From Arthrobacter sp. M2012083 (GTDB lineage Bacteria; Actinomycetota; Actinomycetes; Actinomycetales; Micrococcaceae): DNA of 64,000 nucleotides. Both the position numbers and the translations under genes were made by a program. The notes under the pieces were generated by a model, which was not told where the DNA came from, made no database searches, and saw only the letters and a list, made by a program, of their open reading frames with translations. The DNA is taken from positions 1 to 64,000 of the forward strand of contig NZ_AKKK01000032.1 in NCBI RefSeq assembly GCF_000281065.1. Reading direction: 5' to 3'. Positions within the stretch are counted from its first letter, which is position 1; every line of letters begins with the position of its first letter. Shown here one piece after another: positions 23,034 to 30,700 of this stretch.

Positions 23034-23153
23034 GTGAAGAAGTTGCTGGTAGTAGTGGCAGCGGCAATCGCAGGTGTCCTGGTCTATAAAAAGACGCAGG
23101 AATCCGAAGCCCGAAAGGATGTCTGGAGCAAGTCGACCGACACGGTGGACTAG
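23034..23153 (+). CDS. DLW-39 family small protein
   Basis: 39 codons from GTG at 23034 with GAGG upstream: begins MKKLLVVVAAAIAGVLVYKK and ends SKSTDTVD. It matches the actinobacterial DLW-39 family (named for its 39 residues), which sits between gyrA-linked tRNA-Ile and tRNA-Ala. One hydrophobic helix (residues 4-18) then a charged tail. Function is unknown. Too short to pass usual gene-length filters. Confidence 0.88.
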   Translation: MKKLLVVVAAAIAGVLVYKKTQESEARKDVWSKSTDTVD

Positions 23154-23223
23154 CCGAGGAGCCCGGCGCGGATTGGTAATTACCAGTCCTGGCATGGGGT
23201 ATGATTGACGGGTTGCTTCTTAT

Positions 23224-23299
23224 GGGGGCATGGCGCAATTGGTAGCGCACCTGCTTTGCAAGCAGGGGGTTCGGGGTTCGAGTCCCCGTGCCTCCACCA
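23224..23299 (+). tRNA. tRNA-Ala (TGC)
   Basis: 76 bases including an encoded CCA. Acceptor GGGGGCA pairs with TGCCTCC (one G-T pair); anticodon loop CTTTGCAAG with TGC; T-arm GGTTCGAGTCC. A TATGAT at 23200-23205 is a likely -10 element. Confidence 0.97.
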
Positions 23300-23303
23300 T
23301 AAG

Positions 23304-23336
23304 AAAAGTCCCGGTCAGAAATGACCGGGACTTTTT
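23304..23336 (+). terminator. Terminator after tRNA-Ala
   Basis: Perfect 14-bp stem (23304-23317 with 23322-23335), GAAA tetraloop, ending in a T-run. Strong intrinsic terminator. Confidence 0.93.
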
Positions 23337-23432
23337 CGTTTAAGAGCCGTACCCATATGCCGGGCATGGACCAACAGGAAATGCACTGCTGCCCCGAACT
23401 GCCGAGCTTCCCCGCGGCACTAGGGTAGATCC

Positions 23433-24341
23433 GTGACCCTTCTCATTGCAGCGCTCGGTGTCCTTGGCGTGGCGTCCTCCGGACCGCTCATCGCCGGCAC
23501 ACTTGGTGCCACCTCGGTGACAGCGTTGGCCATCGCGTTCTGGCGCAACGCTATTGGTGCCGTAGTGATGGCAGGCCCTGTAATCATCCGGGAGCCGAAA
23601 GCCTTCGGGAAGATCACGCGCAGGGAATTTGGCTGGTCGACTGTGGCCGCCGTGGCACTGGCGTTCCACTTTGCATGCTTCATTACCGCGCTGCAGCTGA
23701 CGTCCGTTGCCGCCGCCACCGCGTTGGTGTGCCTGCAGTCGGGGTGGATCGCCGTTTTCCAGTTGTTTAGGGGTACACGACACAGATGGCCGGTCCTCGT
23801 GGGCTTGGGCATCGCTTTCGGCGGTGTTCTGGCCATTACCGGCTTCGACATGGGTTCATCCCCGGAAGCGTTGCTGGGCGACCTCCTGGCACTTGCTGGC
23901 GGCGCCCTGGCCGGTCTCTACACGCTGGCGGGCGGCAAAGCACGCCAGTCCATGGGCACGGGAACATACACCACCCTGTGCTACGGAATGTGCGCGGCGA
24001 TAGTGGCAGTGCTGGCTTTGTTCAGCGCTCAGCCGCTCACAGGGTTCGACGCCGGCGGTTGGCTTGGCATTATTGCCATCACCGTATGTGCACAGCTGGT
24101 GGGGCACACGGCGTTCAACCACCTGCTGGCCACCATGAGCCCGTTGCTGGTGTCCATGATCATCCTGTTGGAAATTCCGGGCGCTGCCCTCCTGGCAGCC
24201 GTCTTCCTGAACGAGACCTTGCCGGCCGGCACGTATGCGGGGTTGGCGCTGATCCTTGTGGGACTGGCTGTAGTGGTTGCCGGTCAGCGGCGTGGGCGGC
24301 CGGAACCAGACCAGCGCCTAGCCGAGCTTGGCACAGACTGA
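23433..24341 (+). CDS. EamA/DMT family transporter
   Basis: 302 residues, GTG start. Predicted inner-membrane exporter or permease of the drug/metabolite transporter superfamily. Seen: about ten hydrophobic helices in two EamA halves; the second half starts near residue 150 (LLGDLLALAGGALAGLYTLAGG) and ends with LAGLALILVGLAVVVAGQRR. The substrate cannot be told from the sequence. It stands alone, convergent with the glycosyltransferase gene (18-bp gap). Confidence 0.88.
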   Translation: MTLLIAALGVLGVASSGPLIAGTLGATSVTALAIAFWRNAIGAVVMAGPVIIREPKAFGKITRREFGWSTVAAVALAFHFACFITALQLTSVAAATALVCLQSGWIAVFQLFRGTRHRWPVLVGLGIAFGGVLAITGFDMGSSPEALLGDLLALAGGALAGLYTLAGGKARQSMGTGTYTTLCYGMCAAIVAVLALFSAQPLTGFDAGGWLGIIAITVCAQLVGHTAFNHLLATMSPLLVSMIILLEIPGAALLAAVFLNETLPAGTYAGLALILVGLAVVVAGQRRGRPEPDQRLAELGTD

Positions 24342-24359
24342 GGTACCGGCGTCGGGCGT

Positions 24360-25235
24360 TTATACAGCGCCGCGGCGGGCCCCTTGTGCAGAGTTGGCCG
24401 TGTGGATGGCACGCAGCAACTTTGCCGGGAAGTACACGGAAAAGAACACCACCATAGGCGCCTTCAGGGCCATCTTCTTGACGTTGTGGGCCTTATACGT
24501 CCGGTCAAAACGCTGCACGTAGTAGCGGTAGTCCCGCGGCGAGTCCTCAAGCCGCCGTGCAGACATGCCGGACACCATCTGCGGGAGGTACTGCACCTTG
24601 AGGTCGTGCTCGAAGAGGTGCAGCGAAAGATCTATGTCCTCGTGCATCTCGTCCTTAGGGTCCAGGCACGCCTCATCACGAATGGTTTCCCACGCAGAGC
24701 GGCGAAGTGCCATGTTGGAGCCAAAGAGGAAGTGGTACTGGTGCTTGGCCAAGCGGAGCATGAGCTGCCGCATCTTGTCGTCCGCTTTCAGCCCGAACCG
24801 GCGCATGGGCATGTCGTAGTAGACCACCGGACCCGTGGCTGCGGCGATGGACGGGTCCCTAAAAGCCTTTTGAACCTGTTCCACCCAATCCGGTTCAAGG
24901 ACTGAGTCAGCATCAATGCGGCCCACCACCTCCCCTGTAGCGTTGTTAAGGCCATGGTTACGTGTGGGGATCAGGCCCTGAGCGGCGTCCTGCTGCAGGA
25001 GAATGATGGGGCTCTCCGGGTACTCCTGCTGCATCTGTCGCACGATCCTGGCCGTGCGATCCGTGGACAGGTTATCCACCACGATGATCTCTTGGGCAGG
25101 AACAGACTGGTAGATGGCAGCGATGAGGCACTGGCGAATGACGCTTTCCTCGTTATACGCCGGGATGACGATGGACACACCCGGAGGTTCCGGAGCATCC
25201 TGGAGGGCACCCGCGAGGGGTCTATCGGCTGACAT
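24360..25235 (-). CDS. Glycosyltransferase family 2
   Basis: About 291 residues from ATG at 25235; the frame stays open to 25295. Predicted to transfer a sugar from a nucleotide donor, probably to an envelope lipid or polymer. Seen: GT-A fold start VSIVIPAYNEESVIRQC, donor-site DNLSTDRTA, the DXD motif as GRIDADSVLEPDW, acceptor-region EDIDLSLHLFEHD, and a C-terminal hydrophobic segment MALKAPMVVFFSVYFPAKLL that may attach it to the membrane. Start is uncertain because GAGGGG abuts the ATG. No neighbouring pathway genes reveal the substrate. Confidence 0.85.
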   Translation of the reverse strand: MSADRPLAGALQDAPEPPGVSIVIPAYNEESVIRQCLIAAIYQSVPAQEIIVVDNLSTDRTARIVRQMQQEYPESPIILLQQDAAQGLIPTRNHGLNNATGEVVGRIDADSVLEPDWVEQVQKAFRDPSIAAATGPVVYYDMPMRRFGLKADDKMRQLMLRLAKHQYHFLFGSNMALRRSAWETIRDEACLDPKDEMHEDIDLSLHLFEHDLKVQYLPQMVSGMSARRLEDSPRDYRYYVQRFDRTYKAHNVKKMALKAPMVVFFSVYFPAKLLRAIHTANSAQGARRGAV

Positions 25236-25298
25236 CCCCTCAAATCTAACACTCGGGCGGCGTCTCCGAGGGAGGCTTTGATGACAAGCCGGCAAACA

Positions 25299-25334
25299 CT
25301 GAAGGGACCCCGGCAGTAGCCGGGGTCCCTTCAG
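25299..25334 (-). terminator. Terminator hairpin after 25377 gene
   Basis: Perfect 16-bp stem (25299-25314 with 25319-25334) and AGTA loop, just past the minus-strand gene at 25377-26345. T-runs on either side are weak, so it may act in either direction. Confidence 0.8.
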
Positions 25335-25376
25335 TATTTGACTTGACGGCCAACGTCCGAGGCCGTAGGTCAGCTC

Positions 25377-26345
25377 TTAGTTTTGTGCACTTTTGGCGTC
25401 GGAGTCCTTGCCATCAGTGTCCTTGTGCAGGCTTGCCGCAATATTTTTGACGGCAGTCTTGGCATCGGTTGCCACCTTGTCGGTGGAATCCTCAACGTTT
25501 TTGAAAGCGTCCTTGGTTGCCTGCTCGACTTCAGCTTCGGCTTCCTCCGGCGTGAGGTCCGATGCCTTCGGCTCAGCAACCGTGGCTGTGACCGAGGCAT
25601 CGGCCGGAGCCGGAGTTGAAGTCGTTGCCGGAACGGGAGTGGGCGTTGGCGTGACCGGAGAAGGCGTCTTCCACGGATCTTCAACCGGTTTGGAGGCCTT
25701 CCAAGCAGCAACGCCGGCAGCAGCAGCGGCAGCAATGACCGTGACGATCAACCATCCGCGCTTCTTGGGCTTGGGCTGTTCCTTCACTAACGCGGCGGAA
25801 ACCGCCTTGCTGGCCTGGTCAGTAACTGCCTTGATCTGCTTACCGGTGGCCTGAGCCTGCTCTTGCACGCTGTGGACAACGCCGGAATCAACTAGTTTCT
25901 GCGCGACTGCGTCCACCTGTGCAGGAGCGTTCTCGAGAACGTGGTGAACAGCTACGGAAGCTTGGCCCAACTGCTCCGAGAGCTTAGGCAAGTACTCCAC
26001 CACCACCTTGTCCCGTGCGTGGCCAAGGGCAGGGGTGGCCTTGTTGAGCGTCTCCTGGATCCTGGGTGTCGCATCTTCAACTACGTCATGGATCTTCGGC
26101 GCGAGATGCGCCAGCCCGTCCTGGATCCGCGGCGTAACAACTGCAACGCCATCGGCGAGGTTGTGCGCAGCGGACTTCAGCCCCTCTTGGATCTTGGGGG
26201 AAGCGGTGTCAATGCCGTGCTGGATACGCGGAACAGCCCAATTGACGGCTGCTTCCACACGCGGTGCAGCCCAGTCGCGGGCGTTATCCACACCGGCCGT
26301 GACTGATTGTTCGAGTTCGCGGGCAATACGGTCTGATTTCTTCAC
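25377..26345 (-). CDS. Amphipathic-repeat membrane-anchored protein, function unknown
   Basis: 322 residues from GTG at 26345, with GGGAGG 5 bases upstream. No family recognised with confidence. Seen: residues about 15-110 consist of repeats each carrying a Pro-basic-Ile/Val motif (APRVE, VPRIQ, SPKIQ, TPRIQ, APKIH, TPRIQ), spaced about 11-19 residues, predicted to form kinked amphipathic helices like apolipoprotein-type surface binders. Then a longer helical stretch, a basic segment KPKKRGW followed by one membrane helix (LIVTVIAAAAAAGVAAW), then a Pro/Thr-rich external region and an acidic/Lys helical tail. I infer a membrane-associated structural or lipid-surface protein. Confidence 0.75.
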   Translation of the reverse strand: MKKSDRIARELEQSVTAGVDNARDWAAPRVEAAVNWAVPRIQHGIDTASPKIQEGLKSAAHNLADGVAVVTPRIQDGLAHLAPKIHDVVEDATPRIQETLNKATPALGHARDKVVVEYLPKLSEQLGQASVAVHHVLENAPAQVDAVAQKLVDSGVVHSVQEQAQATGKQIKAVTDQASKAVSAALVKEQPKPKKRGWLIVTVIAAAAAAGVAAWKASKPVEDPWKTPSPVTPTPTPVPATTSTPAPADASVTATVAEPKASDLTPEEAEAEVEQATKDAFKNVEDSTDKVATDAKTAVKNIAASLHKDTDGKDSDAKSAQN

Positions 26346-26499
26346 AACTACCTCCCGATACACATGCTCGTTTGTTGCTAGCCTACGTCGCTTGTGGAAC
26401 ACCGGCTATTCATCTGTTCGAGTTAGTCCCGGATTTCACCGAGCGCGGAACCGGCTTTACAGCCCGACGGGCGTTGACCCTGCATGGAAGAATGTTCCC

Positions 26500-27042
26500 A
26501 TGACCATCGCAACCGCAAAAGCAACGATCCACACGAGCCTCGGCGACATCAAGGTTGACCTCTTCGGCAACCACGCCCCTAAGACGGTCGCCAACTTCGT
26601 TGGCCTGGCCACGGGCGAAAAGTCCTGGAATCACCCGGAAACCGGCGAAGACAAGACCGGCACGCCCCTTTACAACGGCACCATCTTCCACCGGATCATC
26701 AAGGACTTCATGATCCAGGCCGGCGATCCCCTCGGACGCGGCGTGGGTGGCCCGGGCTACCAGTTCGACGACGAAATCCACCCGGAACTGACCTTCAACG
26801 CTCCGTACAAGCTTGCTATGGCTAACGCCGGCATCCAGATGGGCAAGGGCACCAACGGGTCACAGTTCTTCATCACCACCGTGAACACCGACTGGCTGTT
26901 CGGTAAGCACAGCATCTTCGGCGAGGTCTCGGATGAGGAATCCCGCAAGGTTGTGGATGCCATCGAGTCCGTCCGCACCGGCATGGGTGACCGACCGGTT
27001 GAGGACGTCGTCATCAACAGCATCGACATCGAACAGCTCTAG
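26500..27042 (+). CDS. Peptidyl-prolyl cis-trans isomerase, cyclophilin type
   Basis: 180 residues from ATG at 26500. Catalyses proline isomerisation in protein folding. Seen: cyclophilin fold with active-site FHRIIKDFMIQAGDP (catalytic Arg), GTNGSQFFITT and WLFGKHSIFGEV. No signal peptide, so cytoplasmic. Resembles actinobacterial PpiA. Followed 21 bp later by a rhomboid gene, a frequent pairing in this group. Confidence 0.95.
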   Translation: MTIATAKATIHTSLGDIKVDLFGNHAPKTVANFVGLATGEKSWNHPETGEDKTGTPLYNGTIFHRIIKDFMIQAGDPLGRGVGGPGYQFDDEIHPELTFNAPYKLAMANAGIQMGKGTNGSQFFITTVNTDWLFGKHSIFGEVSDEESRKVVDAIESVRTGMGDRPVEDVVINSIDIEQL

Positions 27043-27063
27043 TCGCAGGCTGAACCAGAGCCC

Positions 27064-27921
27064 ATGAGTTACGGAATTCCGTCGGCTGAGCCGTCCGCTG
27101 ATATTCCGGTGTGCCCCAGGCACCCGGACAGGCCCTCCTATGTGCGGTGCCAGCGTTGTGGACGCCCTGCGTGCCCCGAGTGCCAGCGGGCGGCCGCCGT
27201 CGGATTCCAATGCGTTGACTGCGTCAACGAACAAAAACGTACGACGCCGACGTACCGCTCCCCGTATGGCGGATCCTTGGCAGTGGGCCGGCCTTTGGTG
27301 ACGTACGTAATCATTGGCCTGTGCGCCTTGGTTTACGTCCTTCAGTGGATCGTGCCCGGCGACGCGGTCTTCGAAAATTTCGCGTTCGCCAACATCTTTG
27401 CTGTCAGTGAACCCTGGCGGATGGTCACGGCAGCTTTCCTGCATTCCCAAGGCTTCCTGCTTCATATAGTCCTGAATATGTACACGCTGTGGATCTTCGG
27501 ACAGGCCCTTGAGCCTTTGCTCGGGCGGATCCGGTTCCTGGCTGTGTACTTGATTTCCGCAATTGGTGGCTCGGTGGGCTTCCTTGCCCTCACACCCACC
27601 ACCGTGCCCGCTGTGGGCGTGGTGGGTGCTTCCGGGGCCATCTTCGGCCTGTTCGGTGCCATGCTTGTGGTGCAGCGTCATCGGGGCGGAGAGACCAAGC
27701 AACTTTGGGTTTTGATAGCTATCAATGGCGCCATCGGCTTCTTTGTGCCCAGCATTGCGTGGCAAGCGCACCTGGGCGGCTTGATCACAGGTGGCCTGGC
27801 TGCCGCTGCCATCGCCTACGCCCCTCGCGGCAAGAACCAGGCGCTGCTGCAAACCGGCGGGTTGGTCCTGGTGGCAGCTCTCCTGGCCGTAGTCACTTGG
27901 TTCCGCGTCACCGCTGGCTAG
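27064..27921 (+). CDS. Rhomboid family intramembrane serine protease
   Basis: 285 residues. Membrane protease cleaving within or near membrane helices. Seen: an N-terminal B-box-like zinc-binding region (Cys17, 29, 32, 37, 40, 50, 53, plus His), then at least six membrane helices, catalytic Ser in VGASGAIFGLFG and catalytic His in WQAHLGGLITG. The zinc-finger plus rhomboid layout is common in actinobacteria. Substrates are unknown. Probably co-transcribed with the cyclophilin gene. Confidence 0.93.
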   Translation: MSYGIPSAEPSADIPVCPRHPDRPSYVRCQRCGRPACPECQRAAAVGFQCVDCVNEQKRTTPTYRSPYGGSLAVGRPLVTYVIIGLCALVYVLQWIVPGDAVFENFAFANIFAVSEPWRMVTAAFLHSQGFLLHIVLNMYTLWIFGQALEPLLGRIRFLAVYLISAIGGSVGFLALTPTTVPAVGVVGASGAIFGLFGAMLVVQRHRGGETKQLWVLIAINGAIGFFVPSIAWQAHLGGLITGGLAAAAIAYAPRGKNQALLQTGGLVLVAALLAVVTWFRVTAG

Positions 27922-27936
27922 CGAGCCCCTTTTCCG

Positions 27937-28548
27937 TCATTCTTTGACCGGCTGTCGCAGGATGGTCCTAAGCTTTTCCGGTGCGGTACGGCGAGGATCG
28001 CCGAGGTAGATTTCATGATGCTTGCCGGTCATCGTCAGCGAATTTTCCGGTATGAACTTGTTGTGCATCTCCTCCAGCACTGGACCTTCATCGTCGTAAG
28101 GACCTATGTGAAGCGTTTGCACGCTCAAGCCTTCATGGAGCGGCTCCAAGCGAAGTGCCTCCAGAAGCGGGGCCTCCCCCTTCCTGGCGACCGTCTCCAC
28201 CGCGATGTCGACGTGCTCTTGGGTGATCCAGTCGGGGACCATGTTCATCAGCGTCCAATCCCAGCGTGACTTATCCCTGGCACTCGTGAATGACTCCATG
28301 TCATCCGACCACCACAGAGCCTCGAGTGGCATCACCGTGTAGTCCTGGTCTAGCTGACTCTTGCTGAAGAACTTCAGCTTGTAGGCAACGGGATACAACG
28401 AAGCCAGGCTGTCCCTATAAGACTGTGCCGTGTTGGGGTCCCCGTGACCATCGATCATCAGGAACTGCAGCGTGGGCACTGTAATCACTGAGAACAAGCG
28501 GTGCTTCGCGGCGTAGCTGGAGATTTGCTTCTTGAAGTCGCTCTTCAT
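27937..28548 (-). CDS. GyrI-like small-molecule-binding domain protein
   Basis: 203 residues from ATG at 28548. The sequence resembles stand-alone GyrI-like (SOUL/AraC-effector) proteins: MIDGHGDPNTAQSYRDSLASLYPVAYKLKF near the N-terminus, EALWW(S)DD, and the second half EHVDIAVETVARKG...LHIGPYDDEGPVLEEMH with the conserved HIGPYDxE signature. Such proteins bind small or bulky ligands and some modulate gyrase, but the function here is unknown. No HTH is present. Directly upstream lies the DnaA-box-rich spacer, including an imperfect palindrome at 28601-28619. Confidence 0.85.
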   Translation of the reverse strand: MKSDFKKQISSYAAKHRLFSVITVPTLQFLMIDGHGDPNTAQSYRDSLASLYPVAYKLKFFSKSQLDQDYTVMPLEALWWSDDMESFTSARDKSRWDWTLMNMVPDWITQEHVDIAVETVARKGEAPLLEALRLEPLHEGLSVQTLHIGPYDDEGPVLEEMHNKFIPENSLTMTGKHHEIYLGDPRRTAPEKLRTILRQPVKE

Positions 28549-29279
28549 GGAAACACCGTACTCGCAGAGCTTATCCACAGGTGTTATCCACACTGTGAGT
28601 AACTTACAACTGTGTAGTTCTTCGCATTAACCGTCCGCATGCTTGTCAGAACGGTAGATATCCCCCGACTGGCATGCATTTCTCCACACCTGTGGATAAC
28701 CTTGTCCCCGGGGAGTGAAGATATGTGGAAAAACACCACAAATTGCCGGCCTCTGTGGATAACCCTTTTAATGGCCTCCTAGGGCGCCGCGTATCAACAG
28801 GCTTATCAACAGTGTTAATAACTTACATGCGTGTAGTTCAGCTTCCGGAAAGTGCCACATAGCCCGGGAAACCAAAGATCCAGGACAGGAAACCCACACC
28901 TTATCCCCATCTGTGGATAACTTGTGGGTAGGGAGTTGTTGTTAAGTGGGTAAGTCATCCCCTGTCGAGGGTGATGACGGAGACCTTGGAATTAGGGAAG
29001 GCCAGCCCCGAAGTCCGCTCCGAGGGGGCCTTCGGCAAACCAGGCAATCCTTGAACGCTGAACTCTGGGTGAAGTTTGTGGCACTATCCACAGCGCGGTA
29101 CACAGTGGGTACAAGTGGACGGCTCAGGCGTCGGGGCCACGATCGCCGGGTTCCTGCTAATTTTCGGGATAAGTATGTGGATGTCCACAGAAGTTATCCA
29201 CCCCTGTGGATAAAGTTACGCACTTCTGTGGACAAGGGCTGTGGACTGCTCCAGGCGTTCACTGCGGCAGGCCGAAGGT
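28549..29279. repeat. Orphan DnaA-box cluster with ~220-bp degenerate duplication
   Basis: About 730 bp without a gene. Exact 9-mers TTATCCACA or TGTGGATAA begin at 28571, 28584, 28691, 28754, 28912 and 29205. Near matches occur at 28724, 28791, 28803, 28901, 29084, 29194, 29227 and 29240. The block around 28570-28735 recurs in degenerate form around 28790-28955: AACTTACA...GTGTAGTTC at 28601-28620 and 28820-28839 (17 of 20 identical), and TGTGGATAAC at 28691 and 28912. Predicted DnaA-binding locus; the role is inferred. Confidence 0.75.
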
Positions 29280-29879
29280 TCAGGCCCAAACTCCTGAGCT
29301 ACCCCGACGGTGGCTGTTCACCAGATGTGTATCAACGATGCCCACCGCTTCCATAAGGGCATACATGGTGGTTGGGCCCACGAAAGCGAAACCCTTCTTC
29401 CTGAGTGCCTTGGACAACGCGATCGATTCAGGGGAAGTCGTGGGGATGTCCGCCAATGAGCTGGGAGTCGGCGTACTCCCGGGCTGGAACGACCACACGA
29501 ATTCCACCAGGCCCCCCTCTTCGCGCAAAGAAATCGTGGCCTTGGCGTTGGTGATCGCGGCATTGATCTTTGACCTGTTGCGCACAATCCCGGCGTCAAG
29601 CATGAGCCGCTCCACGTCAGTCTCGGTGAAGGCTGCGACACTCTCCGGATGGAAGTCCAGGAAGGCTTTCCTGAAGGCGTCCCGTTTCCGCAGAATGGTG
29701 GCCCAGGAGAGGCCGGCCTGGAACGCTTCGAGGCTGATGCGCTCATACATGCCCTGCTCATCGCGGACGGGCATTCCCCACTCCTGATCGTAATACGCCT
29801 GCATGAGGGGATCCGAGGCGGCCCACAGCGGGCGCGCCAGCCCATCCTTGCCTACGATGGTGCCGTTATCCGGGCTCAT
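29280..29879 (-). CDS. DNA-3-methyladenine glycosylase I (Tag family)
   Basis: 199 residues. Excises 3-methyladenine from DNA. Seen: the family core DQEWGMPVRDEQGMYERISLEAFQAGLSW split across about 31-59, with the Glu and AGLSW aromatic pocket conserved, DAGIVRNRSKINAAI, and FVWSFQPG. Odd: three of the four E. coli zinc ligands are missing. Cys4 aligns with Pro17, His17 with Tyr30 and Cys179 with Ser; only His175 (in DTHLVNSH) remains. Last gene of the alkylation-repair group, 104 bp after alkB. Confidence 0.9.
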   Translation of the reverse strand: MSPDNGTIVGKDGLARPLWAASDPLMQAYYDQEWGMPVRDEQGMYERISLEAFQAGLSWATILRKRDAFRKAFLDFHPESVAAFTETDVERLMLDAGIVRNRSKINAAITNAKATISLREEGGLVEFVWSFQPGSTPTPSSLADIPTTSPESIALSKALRKKGFAFVGPTTMYALMEAVGIVDTHLVNSHRRGSSGVWA

Positions 29880-29983
29880 GCATGCTCCTCTGCAGCCGCA
29901 CCGCCAAAGCGGTGGGACGATAATTCAGCTTCAAGGGCTAGTGTGCCCGGCACCTCAGACATTCTTGTAATGGCACCGCGGCA

Positions 29984-30700
29984 CTAGGACAATCCCGTAA
30001 CTCTCATGGTGATGTTGATCCGCCCTCGCGAGAGGCCACAACCATCAGGTGCCGTTCCCGGGAGGACCTTCGGAATGCCGTGATAAGCGAACCGTGACGG
30101 TCCGCCAAAGACGAAGAGATCTCCGGAGCGAAGTTCAACATCCGTATATGGCTTGGTCCGCGTCTGAGTATTGCCAAAGCGAAAGTGGCAGGTCTCCCCG
30201 ATGCTGAGCGAAACAACCGGTGCGTTGGAGCGTTCATCCTTGTCCTGGTGCATGCCCATGGCGGCACCGTCGTCGTAGAAGTTCACCAGCGCGGCATCCG
30301 GTGTGTAATCCATCGCCAGCGTTCTCAGTGCTTCATCGCCTTCCACACCTGAGGTGTAGGCCGCTTCCACCGCTTGCCTCCCCAAGCGCACCATCCAGTC
30401 CGGAAAGTCGAGCACGGGACGGCCGTTGACGTCGGTGGCTTCCCTTGTGTACCGGTATGGCTGCCAGTGCCAACCAAGGCATACAGTCCTTACCGACATC
30501 TGGTGTCCGCCAGGGAGGGTCGCGGCACGCAGGGGAACCGGTCCGTGTGTCCATTCACCAAACCGCGCCACGATCCAACGTTGCTGCTCAAGCGTGAGCC
30601 AGCCAGGTACATGGACTGCGCCGGGCGCAACCAGTCGGGGACCGGCGTCGTGCCCTTCCGCCTGCAGAAGTTCAAGCGGAAACAGGGCGTCGTCACTCAT
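29984..30700 (-). CDS. alkB: Alpha-ketoglutarate-dependent DNA dioxygenase AlkB
   Basis: 238 residues. Fe(II)/2-oxoglutarate enzyme that oxidatively removes 1-methyladenine and 3-methylcytosine. Seen: iron ligands HxD in MGMHQDKDE and the distal His in AYHGIPKV, 2-oxoglutarate-binding Arg pair in RGRINITMR, and the nucleotide-recognition region ALVNFYDDGAAMG. Overlaps the upstream alkyltransferase gene by 4 bp, so translationally coupled. Confidence 0.95.
   Translation of the reverse strand: MSDDALFPLELLQAEGHDAGPRLVAPGAVHVPGWLTLEQQRWIVARFGEWTHGPVPLRAATLPGGHQMSVRTVCLGWHWQPYRYTREATDVNGRPVLDFPDWMVRLGRQAVEAAYTSGVEGDEALRTLAMDYTPDAALVNFYDDGAAMGMHQDKDERSNAPVVSLSIGETCHFRFGNTQTRTKPYTDVELRSGDLFVFGGPSRFAYHGIPKVLPGTAPDGCGLSRGRINITMRVTGLS

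Noticed and set aside
23340..23851. Minus frames overlapping the EamA transporter start
   Set aside because: No motif, no ribosome site; the plus frame encodes clear membrane helices.
26284..26292. Exact DnaA box TTATCCACA in the amphipathic-repeat gene
   Set aside because: Isolated and fully explained as a codon string (Val-Asp-Asn) in coding sequence.
26860..27852. 330-codon minus frame opposite the cyclophilin and rhomboid genes
   Set aside because: Antisense shadow; both plus-strand genes have clear family motifs.
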